From NCBI GenBank assembly GCA_038562165.1, contig JBCFAO010000017.1, forward strand, positions 10,460-74,459: a DNA stretch of 64,000 bases, read 5' to 3'. A program made the position numbers and the translations under genes. Below, one piece after another: positions 1-8,003 of the stretch. The notes beneath the pieces are model-generated. The model was not told the DNA's origin. It saw only the letters and a program-made list of their open reading frames with translations, and ran no database searches. Numbering within the stretch: position 1 is the stretch's first letter; each line of letters starts with the position of its first letter. The DNA comes from WRMS01 sp038562165. GTDB lineage: Bacteria; Bacillota; Peptococcia; DRI-13; UBA5745.

Positions 1-35
1 AAAATAGTCACAATAGCATTAATAACCAATTCCAT
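1..35 (-). CDS. tctA: TctA, large membrane subunit of a tripartite tricarboxylate transporter (5' end only)
   Basis: Only the first eleven codons lie in the window. They begin with an ATG at 33-35 and read MELVINAIVTI, which fits the hydrophobic start of TctA. The start lies 11 bases after the TctB stop and follows a GGAGTGG ribosome site. The name rests mainly on gene order (TctC, TctB, TctA), which is the usual order in this family. TctA forms the multi-pass transport channel that works with TctB and the periplasmic or lipid-anchored TctC receptor. Confidence 0.6.
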   Translation of the reverse strand, partial: MELVINAIVTI

Positions 36-46
36 GTTATCCACTC

Positions 47-499
47 CTAAAATAAGATCCCCTTCGGCAACGGAGCTTTCAGCAATATAGTAAAGATAAA
101 ATAAATAATGATGCAGATTATAGCGGCGTTAGCGGTGCTGACCAGCAGGTTTTTGGCGGTGAACTTTTGAAATACATACATGGCTAAAGCTATCCCGGCC
201 AAAAAGGTGGAAGAAAAATAGCCCAAAATTCTTATGCCAAAGTAATAAACAACCAATATGCCTACGATAGTGGCTAGCCGCAGCCAGAGGTAGCGGGTCA
301 TGGGATTGCCAATTTCTTTTTTCTTCAGGCTTTCATAAATCAAGCCTAAGCAGGTCAAAGCGAAAATTAAAGCAATGGTCCGGGGATAATAAGCCGGACC
401 GGCTTTGCTGACGGCAAAGACGGGAAATGAGGCAGAAACCAGCCAAACTACGATGGACAAGAAGAGGCCGCTGATACCGGCGAATAAATCGGCTTTCAT
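47..499 (-). CDS. tctB: TctB, small membrane subunit of a tripartite tricarboxylate transporter
   Basis: This 150-residue protein has four predicted hydrophobic segments (about residues 7-29, 38-55, 71-97 and 107-140), the size and layout of TctB. The family forms the small membrane partner of TctA in secondary transporters for citrate-like or aromatic carboxylates. The start is an ATG preceded by AAGGAAT. It follows the first TctC gene by 94 bases that include a GC-rich hairpin (523-555), and TctA follows directly. The substrate cannot be read from the sequence. Confidence 0.8.
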   Translation of the reverse strand: MKADLFAGISGLFLSIVVWLVSASFPVFAVSKAGPAYYPRTIALIFALTCLGLIYESLKKKEIGNPMTRYLWLRLATIVGILVVYYFGIRILGYFSSTFLAGIALAMYVFQKFTAKNLLVSTANAAIICIIIYFIFTILLKAPLPKGILF

Positions 500-522
500 A
501 GCAGTATTCCTTTCTGGACAAA

Positions 523-555
523 GGGCCGGCCGCCGAGAGGGAGGTACGGCGGCCC
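523..555 (-). terminator. GC-rich hairpin between tctC and tctB
   Basis: On the minus strand GGGCCGCCG and CGGCGGCCGGCCC form a strong stem followed only by TTTG. It looks like a weak or partial terminator, or an mRNA-stabilising hairpin, that would make receptor transcripts more abundant than those of the membrane subunits. That role is inferred. Confidence 0.45.
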
Positions 556-593
556 GTTGGAACGCCGGGGCAGCCGGCCCGCAGACCTTCTAT

Positions 594-1616
594 TTATTTA
601 ATAAATTCCAATTGCTTCAAAACAGCTTCCACATTGGGATATTGTTCATCCAGCATGGTTTTGAAATCAGCGGCCCCCCGATAGTACAAATCCAGGCCGG
701 CCTCTTTGGCTTTTTGCTGGAATTCCGGATTATCATAGGCTTTTTTGAAGGCATCCTCCAGAATGGCTCTTACCTCTTCCGGCGTACCTTTGGGAACGGC
801 GAAGCCCCGCCAGCTTTCCCAAGCCACATCATAACCCAGCTCTTTGGCTGTAGGAGTATTGGGGAAGAGCTGGGATCTTTCTTCGGCAAGGATAGCCAGT
901 ACCCGGATGGAACCGTTTTCCACGTGCTGCTCCATACCGGTAAGGGTCTGGATGCCGGCGTCTACATGCTTGCCGGACAAAGCGGCAATGATTTCGGCGC
1001 TGCCCTTAAAGGGAAGATATTTGAACTTGGCTCCATCGGCAGAGGCTTCCAAAAGGCCGGCGGCTTGATGGAAGAAACCGCCCAAAGGAGTAGTGCCCAT
1101 TTGCAGGGTTTCCGGTTTTTCTTTGGCAGCCGCCAAAAGTTCATCCAGGGTCTGATAAGGGCTGTCGCCGGGGACGAAGACGCCGACGGGCTGGGTGGTG
1201 AACTGCATAATCAGATCAAAATCATCATATTTTATGGGGGTTTGTCCCATAGCCTGGTTAGTCAGCACATCGAAGGTGAGGTTGGCTACGGTATAGCCGT
1301 CGGCAGGGGAATTGGCCGCCTGATCCCAGCCGATAGCGCCGTTGGCGCCGGTGACATTTTGATAGACGAAGGATTGGCCCAACTCTTTAGCGGCGTAATC
1401 GCCCATTAACCGGGCGGCCAGATCGGAACCGCCGCCGGCGCTCCAGACGATAATCATTTCCATGGGTTTGGTAGGATAGGCAGGGGCGGATGCTGCGGGC
1501 TGTGTGCCGGATTGAGCCGGCGGATTATTTTGGGCAGGCTGACTGCCGCAGGCTGCTAAAGCAAAAGAGAGTAAGCAAATTAAGATAATGGCTAAGATTT
1601 TTTTCAGGTTTTTCAT
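594..1616 (-). CDS. tctC: TctC-family (Bug) solute-binding lipoprotein 1
   Basis: The 340-residue product has a lipoprotein signal ending in the lipobox LAAC (Cys23), then a mature domain typical of Bug/TctC receptors: VWSAGGGSDLAAR near the start, then TLDELLAAAKEKPE, a PTAKELGYDV segment and GTPEEVRAILEDAF near the end. Such receptors bind carboxylates outside the membrane and deliver them to TctAB. I chose the ATG at 1616 because GGAAGGAG stands just before it and the signal peptide then begins properly; an upstream in-frame start would add eight residues. It is a close paralogue of the next gene upstream, so the pair probably arose by tandem duplication. Confidence 0.88.
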   Translation of the reverse strand: MKNLKKILAIILICLLSFALAACGSQPAQNNPPAQSGTQPAASAPAYPTKPMEMIIVWSAGGGSDLAARLMGDYAAKELGQSFVYQNVTGANGAIGWDQAANSPADGYTVANLTFDVLTNQAMGQTPIKYDDFDLIMQFTTQPVGVFVPGDSPYQTLDELLAAAKEKPETLQMGTTPLGGFFHQAAGLLEASADGAKFKYLPFKGSAEIIAALSGKHVDAGIQTLTGMEQHVENGSIRVLAILAEERSQLFPNTPTAKELGYDVAWESWRGFAVPKGTPEEVRAILEDAFKKAYDNPEFQQKAKEAGLDLYYRGAADFKTMLDEQYPNVEAVLKQLEFIK

Positions 1617-1663
1617 GGATTTGCTCCTTCCATCAATCAAAAAAATCGTATGAATGCTTTTTA

Positions 1664-2641
1664 TTATTTAACAAATCCTAACTGCTTTAATGTGGTTTCC
1701 ACAAAAGGATATTGTTGGTCCAAGGCCTCTTTGAAATCCTCAGGGCCCAGGTAAACCAGATCCAGTTTGGCTTTTTTAGCCTTTTCTTGAAATTCCGGAT
1801 GATTGAAAGCCTGTTCGAAGGCCTGTACTAAAATTTGCCGGACATCCTCGGGAGTATCTTTGGGAACGCCGAAGCCCCGCCAGCTTTTGTAAACGACATC
1901 GTAACCCAACTCCCTGGCCGTAGGCACCTGGGGGAAATTGGCCAGGCGGTCTTCCGTCAGAACCGCTAAAAGCCGCAAGCCGTTATCCGTCATATACTGC
2001 TCCATGCCGGTGAGGGTTTGGATCGCGGCGTCAGTTTTGCCGACGACTAAAGCGGCAATGATCTCCGCCGAGCCTTTGTAGGGAACCACATCAAAGCGGG
2101 CCTGATCCGAGGCGTTTTCCAGCAAGGTTATGGCCTGATGGAAGAAACCGCCCAAAGGAGTGGTGGCCATGGTTATGGTATTAGGCTCTTTGGTGGCTGC
2201 CGCCAGAAGATCGTCCAGGGTTTGGTAGGGGCTTGCCGCCGGTACAAAAACACCGATGGGCTGGACGGTAAACTGGCAGATCAATTCAAAATCCGTATAT
2301 TTTACATTGGTTTGGCCCATGGCCTGGTTAGTGAGGATATCGAAGGTCAGGTTCGCTATGGTGTAACCGTCGGGGTTCGCCGTTACTGCCTGCTGCCAGC
2401 CTTTATCACCGTTGGCGCCGGTGATGTTGCTGTAGATAAAAGGTTGGCCCAATTCCCTGGAGGCGTAATCGCCGATGAGCCTGGCCGCTAAATCGGAGCC
2501 GCCGCCGGCGGACCAAACGATGACCATCTCCGGCGGCCTTTCCGGAAAAGATGGTTCCTTTGGGCTGCGCAAAGAGCTTTGACCGCAGCTTGCCGTTAGA
2601 AAGAGGAAAAAAGGCAGCAATAAGACGAGAGCTTTTTTCAT
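1664..2641 (-). CDS. tctC: TctC-family (Bug) solute-binding lipoprotein 2
   Basis: A second Bug/TctC receptor of 325 residues with lipobox TASC (Cys19). Long stretches are nearly identical to the neighbouring receptor, such as VWSAGGGSDLAARLIGDYA, NLTFDILTNQAMGQT and ATTPLGGFFHQA. The start codon overlaps the stop of the upstream TAXI gene by four bases (ATGA) and follows GAGGAGGAT, so the two are translationally linked. Two receptors for one TctAB pair suggests either a wider substrate range or a sensory role for one copy; this is inference. Confidence 0.87.
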   Translation of the reverse strand: MKKALVLLLPFFLFLTASCGQSSLRSPKEPSFPERPPEMVIVWSAGGGSDLAARLIGDYASRELGQPFIYSNITGANGDKGWQQAVTANPDGYTIANLTFDILTNQAMGQTNVKYTDFELICQFTVQPIGVFVPAASPYQTLDDLLAAATKEPNTITMATTPLGGFFHQAITLLENASDQARFDVVPYKGSAEIIAALVVGKTDAAIQTLTGMEQYMTDNGLRLLAVLTEDRLANFPQVPTARELGYDVVYKSWRGFGVPKDTPEDVRQILVQAFEQAFNHPEFQEKAKKAKLDLVYLGPEDFKEALDQQYPFVETTLKQLGFVK

Positions 2642-3804
2642 AATGCATCCTCCTCATCTCCGGCGGATTTTGCCAGCAGGCCAATTTCTTCGTAATAGCG
2701 CCGGGCTCCCGGGTGCAACGGCACCACCAAGTCATTAGGGAAATCGTTAACATTTACTTTTTTGTAGGAATCGTGGATGATCTCATAAAAGGCCTTGTTT
2801 TCATAAACGGATTTTGTCAAATAATAAGCGACTTCCTCCGGCAGGTCTTGATGAACGATCAGTAAAGTTTTGATTCCTATGGTGAGAACATCCTCCTCCT
2901 GACCCGGGTAGGTGCCGGCAGGGATAGTTACCGGACTCCAGCCGTGCTTTTCGGTAAGGGACCGGATTGTATCCGGCTTCAAGCTTAAAAGCACCGATTC
3001 CCGCTTAGATAACAACTCCGAAAGAGCGGCGTCGGGCAAAGCCTTATTAATGACCAGCAGATCAAAGTAAAGATCGTTATAAGCCTTAAATAAGGAGCCG
3101 CCTTCGGCAAAATAAATGTCGGTGCCCGGTTCCTGCAAATCCCCGGCATCATTTAGGCCGCATCCCGCCAAGACATATTGCAATATCAAGTAACTGCTGT
3201 CCGTACGGGGCAGGACGCCTAAACGGGCTTTGCCGCCGTTTGCCATCAGATCTTCCAGTGTACCGGCCGGACTTTGTTTATCGGTAATCAGATAAAGCAC
3301 GGTGGTTTCCAAAGAAGCAATGCCTTGAATGCTGTCCAGCACGCCCTCATAGGGCGCCAGTCCGGCCTGGGCTTTTTCCAGAAGGAAACCCTGGGACAAG
3401 CCAATGGCCGCTTGACCGTTTTGCAGCAAATAAGGATTGGCGATGGCGCCGCCGGTAGTGGCGGTAATGGGATAACCCTGGAAATACTGATTGGATTTTT
3501 CGGCTATAGCGGCGGCAATAGAGACCCAAAGGCCATTGACGGAGCCGGAGGCAAAGGTAATGGGCTGGATCCGGGGCACATTTCCTTCCTCTAAAGGCGG
3601 AGTACTCCTGTTTTGCAGGGAACAGGCGGCGCTCGTTAAAAGGCTGGCCGTCAACAGCAGGCTGCCGACAATTTTCTTTGATATGCATCTTTTGTGCCAA
3701 ATATCAATAACACCACAGAGTAAGGTTTTTATCTTCAGGATGAGGACCTCCTTTGGGAAAAAATTTCCCCTTAAAGAGAAAAAATTTCCCTGGCAAATAA
3801 TCAA
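2638..3804 (-). CDS. TAXI-family TRAP-type solute-binding lipoprotein
   Basis: The protein matches TAXI receptors of TRAP transporters: FASGSVNGLWVSIAAAIAE, TTGGAIANPYLL and GQAAIGLSQGFLLEKAQAG near the start, and LHPGARRYYEEIGL at the end. A signal peptide ends with the lipobox TSAAC (Cys61 on the long form). TAXI receptors normally serve a fused DctQM channel, but none is encoded here; TctC/TctB/TctA genes follow instead. The start is uncertain. The listed start is a TTG at 3804 without a clear ribosome site. A perfect AAAGGAGGT lies seven bases before an in-frame CTG at 3736-3738, which would give a 366-residue product with a more usual signal peptide. Confidence 0.82.
   Translation of the reverse strand: MIICQGNFFSLRGNFFPKEVLILKIKTLLCGVIDIWHKRCISKKIVGSLLLTASLLTSAACSLQNRSTPPLEEGNVPRIQPITFASGSVNGLWVSIAAAIAEKSNQYFQGYPITATTGGAIANPYLLQNGQAAIGLSQGFLLEKAQAGLAPYEGVLDSIQGIASLETTVLYLITDKQSPAGTLEDLMANGGKARLGVLPRTDSSYLILQYVLAGCGLNDAGDLQEPGTDIYFAEGGSLFKAYNDLYFDLLVINKALPDAALSELLSKRESVLLSLKPDTIRSLTEKHGWSPVTIPAGTYPGQEEDVLTIGIKTLLIVHQDLPEEVAYYLTKSVYENKAFYEIIHDSYKKVNVNDFPNDLVVPLHPGARRYYEEIGLLAKSAGDEEDAL
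3755..3790. promoter_or_regulatory. Tandem palindromes upstream of the TAXI lipoprotein gene
   Basis: GGGAAAAAATTTCCC (3755-3769) and GAGAAAAAATTTCCC (3776-3790) are two near-identical inverted repeats whose starts are 21 bases apart, two helical turns. They lie just upstream of the AGGAGG site of the TAXI gene. They could be protein-binding sites or hairpins in the mRNA; neither is proven. Confidence 0.4.
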
Positions 3805-5156
3805 TGGTATTCTTTTAGCTTATTACGAAGTGTACGCTCGGTAATACCCAGAAGGGCAGCAGCTTTTTTTCTGCTGCCTGCTGTAGAACGCAAGGTATCT
3901 AATATAGCCTGACGCTCAATATCATCAAGGCGGCGGCCGGCCAGGGCCCCTGGAGGCAAAGTGCCGGCGGCGGAACCGGCGGCGGCAGACATACTGGCTT
4001 CCAATGGGGGCAGATCCGCCAAAGTCAGCACCGGCCCTTCGGATAAAGCCACCGCCCGTTCCGCTATATTTTCCAACTCCCTGACGTTGCCAGGGAAATC
4101 ATAGCGCTCCAGCAAAAACAACACATCCCGGTGGGCGCCGGTAATCTGCTTGCCGAATTGCCGGTTGTATTTTTTGATGAAATATTGGAGCAAAAAGGGG
4201 ATATCCTCTTTGCGCTGCCGCAGAGGAGGAACCTTGATGGTGATCACATCCAGGCGGTAATATAAGTCCTCCCGGAAGGCGCCTTGCTCCACAGCCTTTT
4301 TTAAATCTTTGTTTGTGGCGGCAATGAGCCGCACATCCACCAGTACAGACTGGTTTGAGCCTACGGGGGTAATGGCCTTATCCTGCATTACCCGCAATAG
4401 CTTAGCCTGAAGGGATAGATCCATATCGCCGATTTCATCCAAAAACAAGGTGCCTTTATGGCAAAGCTCAAACTTACCCTTGCGGTCGCTGTCGGCGCCG
4501 GTAAAAGCCCCTTTTTTATGGCCGAAGAATTCACTTTCCAAGAGGTTGAAAGGAATAGCCGTACAATTGACGGCTTCATAATGGTACTTTTGACGGTTGC
4601 TGCTATAATGGATGGCTTTCGCCACTAAATCTTTGCCGGTACCGCTTTCTCCTAAAATTAAAATAGTGGAGTTGATATTTTTTACTTTATCAATCATGGT
4701 GAAAACCGGCTCCATGGCGGCAGATCTGCCGATAATTTCACTGCTGCCGTTTTGGACCTTCAGCAATTGGTTTAAATGAGCCACTTGTTTATTGAGCCCG
4801 GCATTTTCCAAAGCATGACCCATCAGGTTTTTCAGCTCATCCATTACAATAGGCTTGCTGACGTAATGGTAAGCCCCTGCTTTTACGGCTTCCACCGAGG
4901 AATCGATACTGCCGAAGCCTGTCATGATGATCACCGGAATATGAGAATGCCGGTGCTTGAGCTGCTTTAGCACCTGGATGCCGTCGTGACAGCCTAGTTT
5001 TAAATCCAGCAAAACAAGGTCTACGGGCTGATTCTCCAGATAATGAAACGCTTCATCCGGCGTCAGAACCCAATGAACTTTGTGCTCATCCTCCAGAGCG
5101 TAAGACAGGGATACACAAATATTTTTTTCGTCGTCAATAATCAGGACATTGCTCAT
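3801..5156 (-). CDS. NtrC-type sigma-54 response regulator
   Basis: This 451-residue regulator has three parts in order. A receiver domain (1-115) contains the acidic pair D8/D9, the phospho-accepting D51 and K101. A sigma-54 AAA+ domain (about 140-380) contains the Walker A GESGTGKD (169-176) and GAFTGA (216-221), the loop that contacts sigma-54. A Fis-type helix-turn-helix ends the protein. The ATG at 5156 follows AAAGGAGA; a longer reading would add 11 residues with no ribosome site. It sits between the sensor kinase and the transporter receptors and is probably phosphorylated by that kinase. A sigma-54 promoter at 7923-7939 heads the operon, so autoregulation is likely. Confidence 0.92.
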   Translation of the reverse strand: MSNVLIIDDEKNICVSLSYALEDEHKVHWVLTPDEAFHYLENQPVDLVLLDLKLGCHDGIQVLKQLKHRHSHIPVIIMTGFGSIDSSVEAVKAGAYHYVSKPIVMDELKNLMGHALENAGLNKQVAHLNQLLKVQNGSSEIIGRSAAMEPVFTMIDKVKNINSTILILGESGTGKDLVAKAIHYSSNRQKYHYEAVNCTAIPFNLLESEFFGHKKGAFTGADSDRKGKFELCHKGTLFLDEIGDMDLSLQAKLLRVMQDKAITPVGSNQSVLVDVRLIAATNKDLKKAVEQGAFREDLYYRLDVITIKVPPLRQRKEDIPFLLQYFIKKYNRQFGKQITGAHRDVLFLLERYDFPGNVRELENIAERAVALSEGPVLTLADLPPLEASMSAAAGSAAGTLPPGALAGRRLDDIERQAILDTLRSTAGSRKKAAALLGITERTLRNKLKEYH

Positions 5157-5211
5157 GAGGCTCTCCTTTATGCGTATAACGGTGGACACTATAGGGCGGA
5201 CAGGGAAATGT

Positions 5212-6819
5212 TCAGGACAAAATTACCGTTGCCTTGGTGCCGATGCCTATCTGGCTTTCTAAGATCAACCGGCCCTGGTTTTTTTCCAAAAGGCGGCGGC
5301 AAATATAAAGACCTAAACCGGTGCCTGAGCGGCGGGTAGTAAAAAAGGGCTCCGTTATTTTTTCCATATATTCTTCAGGGATACCCGGACCGTTATCGCT
5401 GATGGTTACGGCTATATGGCCTTCGGCGGTCTTATGGCTGCCAATGGCGATGGCGCCGCCGTCTTGTATGGATTCCAGGCTGTTGAGGATCAGATTGATA
5501 AAAACCTGCATCAGCTCCATGCTGTCGCCGCAGACCAGACAGCCTGCCGGCATATTGATATCCAAGGCCACCCTTTTTTCATTGCATTTGCGCAGCAACA
5601 GCAATAAAACGCTATCCAGCAGGACTTTGATGTCAAAAGAGGAAGGATTGGCCGGTTTTGGCCTGGCATATTCCGATAAAGAAGATACCATGTTGTCCAG
5701 GCGGCTTACCTCCATGGTGACGATTTCCGTCATATTGCGGCGGAAATCCGCATTGTTGATTTTATTGGGCAAAAGCTCCGCCATGGTCTTGATGGAAGTC
5801 AGGGGCGTCCGTATCTCATGGACGAACTCGGAGACTAAAAGATCCAGGGATTTCATCCTGTCCACCTTTGTCAGCTCTTCCTGAAGCTGGCGCTCTTTAC
5901 TATAAGCCTTATTTAGCTCTTCTGTCCGGCGTTCCACTTCCTTTTTTAAAGTGGTTCGCCATTTAAGGGCTAAAGCCATGATTAATAAGGCCAGTATAGC
6001 CACAAGGGCAATGGCCAAGAAATAGCTTCTGATCTTCCGGTTATAAGAAGCTATACTTTCACCGAACCATTTTTCGTAAATCTTTTCATAGCTTTTATTG
6101 CTGAAAACCGCCTCTAAGCCGTTGTTGAGCTGGCTCATCAGAGTTTTATCGGCGGCATTGGTGTAAAAGGCGTAAGAGCTTATATTGAAGGGCTCGCCCA
6201 CAGCTTTAATGTAATCTTCCTGATTCCATTTCTGAATCAGGTACATGCCGGCGCTTTTGTTGCCGATATAAGAATCCACTTCCTTATTCATCAGCAGGAG
6301 GAAGCCATGCTCTTGGCTCATGACGATTTTGGGGCTTTCCAGAGGATATTTATCCAGATAAGTGCCGATAAGAGGGGTAAGGCTCTGGGTATTAATGGCC
6401 ACGGGACTGCTCCAAAAGCCTTCCAAGTCGGAAATATATTGATTGTCCTCCCGGACGAAGATAGTATCCTGACTTTCAATCAGCTCTTTGGAGGCCAGCA
6501 GGCTTGGACTATGGTCCCGGTTGCTGACAATAGCGTCAAGGCCCCGGGAGAGCAGATTGTTGTTCAAATCGGCGGCGGTTTGGGCATAAAGCTCAATATC
6601 CATACCGATTTCAATGGCTACGGCCCGGACGAGATCCACGTTAAAGCCTTTAATCATGCCGTTGTCGTCCACATAGGAATAAGGCGGCATATTGATATCT
6701 ACGCCTACCCTGATGCTTTGGTTTTCCTGTTCAAAGGGGGCTGCTTCAAGTGCGGAACCGGTACAAAGCAGCATAAAACAAACCAGAAAAAGAGCAGGGA
6801 ACTTTTTTTTCAATTCCAT
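5212..6819 (-). CDS. Sensor histidine kinase with an extracytoplasmic solute-binding domain
   Basis: The 535-residue protein begins with a signal/anchor segment and an amino-acid-receptor-like solute-binding domain (about 35-255; VGVDINMPPYSYVDDNGMIKG, KIYEKWFGE). A transmembrane helix follows (about 262-285), then a short coiled coil, a HisKA domain with the phospho-accepting His in EFVHEIRTPLTS, and an ATPase domain with N box NLILNSLES, DNGPGIPEE and GTGLGLYICRR. The ATG at 6819 follows GGGAAAGGGAT and overlaps the preceding TAXI-like gene by ten bases. It probably senses a small ligand directly, or with the neighbouring TAXI protein, and phosphorylates the NtrC-type regulator downstream. 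Confidence 0.88.
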   Translation of the reverse strand: MELKKKFPALFLVCFMLLCTGSALEAAPFEQENQSIRVGVDINMPPYSYVDDNGMIKGFNVDLVRAVAIEIGMDIELYAQTAADLNNNLLSRGLDAIVSNRDHSPSLLASKELIESQDTIFVREDNQYISDLEGFWSSPVAINTQSLTPLIGTYLDKYPLESPKIVMSQEHGFLLLMNKEVDSYIGNKSAGMYLIQKWNQEDYIKAVGEPFNISSYAFYTNAADKTLMSQLNNGLEAVFSNKSYEKIYEKWFGESIASYNRKIRSYFLAIALVAILALLIMALALKWRTTLKKEVERRTEELNKAYSKERQLQEELTKVDRMKSLDLLVSEFVHEIRTPLTSIKTMAELLPNKINNADFRRNMTEIVTMEVSRLDNMVSSLSEYARPKPANPSSFDIKVLLDSVLLLLLRKCNEKRVALDINMPAGCLVCGDSMELMQVFINLILNSLESIQDGGAIAIGSHKTAEGHIAVTISDNGPGIPEEYMEKITEPFFTTRRSGTGLGLYICRRLLEKNQGRLILESQIGIGTKATVILS

Positions 6820-7850
6820 ATGAGATCCCTTTCCCAATAATATTTGACAGCCCCCTGATGAAAAGAAAGAGGGTATTTGTCGTTCAATTGATTACCCTTG
6901 ATTTCCTGATCAATAAAAAATACGGATTTATATTCTGCCATATGGTCATAAAGGGCTTTCGTCAGCTCATAAGTAATGACCAGCTTCGTTTCCCTTTCCG
7001 CCGCCAGTATTACTTTAGTGGCTGCCGTCAGAATGTAGCGGTCCATGCCTTTATAGGTCTGGGAGGGAACAGTGATCATTTTGTATCCCGGTAAAAAGCT
7101 CTCTATACCGTCAATTAGCTGTACATTTTCCAAGGGCAGCAAAACAATGTCAAAGTTTGCGGCCATTTGAGCGATAGGCTGGCTGGGCAAAGCAGCGTGG
7201 GTGGCGATGCAGTCGATGAGCCCTGCTTCCATTGCCTTAACAGCGGCAGTCAAGCCTATATAGACGGGCTCAAAAAAGCTATAGTCGATACCATGAGCCT
7301 GCAATAGCCGGCGGGTCAGCAGCTCTTCCTCGCTGTTAAGGGCCCCTACGGCCACCTTTTTATTGGATAGCTCCGATAACCTGCGGATACCGGAGCTTTT
7401 TCGCACCACACATTGGAAAGCCAGAGCATATAAAGGAGTTACAATCTGCTTTTGATTTTTTAAAACAGTACCGTAAATGCCTGACTGGCTGACCTGATCG
7501 ATTAAAAGAGCTTCGGAAATCAGCTCTAGCTGGCCTTGATGCTGGCCTGATTGCTGAAAATGGCAATTCATCTCATCGGCATATTTTTCTACCATGACAC
7601 AAAGGGCCATGGCCGGCTGATAAATCTCATCTTCGGAAAGCTGGCTCTTTATATTGATGGAATACTCCTCTTGCACGTCGGATAATAGGTCGTAAGGGAT
7701 CAACTCCTCTTGAAATAAAGGCGGGCTATCCGCCGGCGGCAACGGCTCACGGGTAAGCAGGGCAGGGCTCCAGAGATATAAAGCGCCGCCGGCAACAGCA
7801 AGAAAAATGGCTAACCAGAAAAAAAGAGGGGGTTTAGTAGAATTCATCAT
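6810..7850 (-). CDS. Membrane-anchored TAXI-like binding protein, first gene of the sensor/transport operon
   Basis: A single N-terminal hydrophobic helix (residues 9-30) without a lipobox tethers a domain resembling TAXI receptors: GIRRLSELSNKKVAVGALNSEEELLTRRLLQAHGI, AMEAGLIDCIATHAALPSQPIAQMA, YPLSFHQGAVKYYWERDLI. It is more divergent than the TAXI lipoprotein further down the operon. Because it is co-transcribed with and overlaps the kinase gene, a role as a sensory co-receptor for the kinase is plausible. The start is ATGATG; AGGAGGAAG lies about 16 bases upstream, rather far. Confidence 0.75.
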   Translation of the reverse strand: MMNSTKPPLFFWLAIFLAVAGGALYLWSPALLTREPLPPADSPPLFQEELIPYDLLSDVQEEYSINIKSQLSEDEIYQPAMALCVMVEKYADEMNCHFQQSGQHQGQLELISEALLIDQVSQSGIYGTVLKNQKQIVTPLYALAFQCVVRKSSGIRRLSELSNKKVAVGALNSEEELLTRRLLQAHGIDYSFFEPVYIGLTAAVKAMEAGLIDCIATHAALPSQPIAQMAANFDIVLLPLENVQLIDGIESFLPGYKMITVPSQTYKGMDRYILTAATKVILAAERETKLVITYELTKALYDHMAEYKSVFFIDQEIKGNQLNDKYPLSFHQGAVKYYWERDLIWN

Positions 7851-7922
7851 AATAACGAGGTTGCTTCCTCCTGCCTTAGTTATGGGAAAATAAAGCCTAA
7901 AAAGGTCTTATTATTTTTCTCA

Positions 7923-7939
7923 TGCAAAAATAATGCCAA
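7923..7939 (-). promoter_or_regulatory. Sigma-54 (-24/-12) promoter of the TAXI/TTT operon
   Basis: The minus strand reads TTGGCATTATTTTTGCA, matching the sigma-54 consensus YTGGCAC-N5-TTGCW with exactly 12 bases between the invariant GG and GC. It lies about 75 bases before the first gene of an operon that encodes its own NtrC-type activator. Confidence 0.8.
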
Positions 7940-7956
7940 CAGGCCTGGATGAGAGC

Positions 7957-7984
7957 CAAAAAAGAAAGGCAGCTAAAAGCTGCC
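7957..7984 (-). terminator. Rho-independent terminator after the EFR1 ferredoxin gene
   Basis: On the minus strand GGCAGCT and AGCTGCC pair around a short loop, followed by TTTCTTTTTT. It separates the ferredoxin gene from the sigma-54 promoter. Confidence 0.8.
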
Positions 7985-8003
7985 GCCGGTTGTTTATAAC
8001 GCT

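Noticed and set aside
405..1409. Plus-strand open frame of 334 codons opposite the TctB/TctC genes
   Set aside because: It is antisense to clear TctC and TctB genes, has no ribosome site and reads as low-information sequence typical of an antisense frame in GC-balanced DNA.
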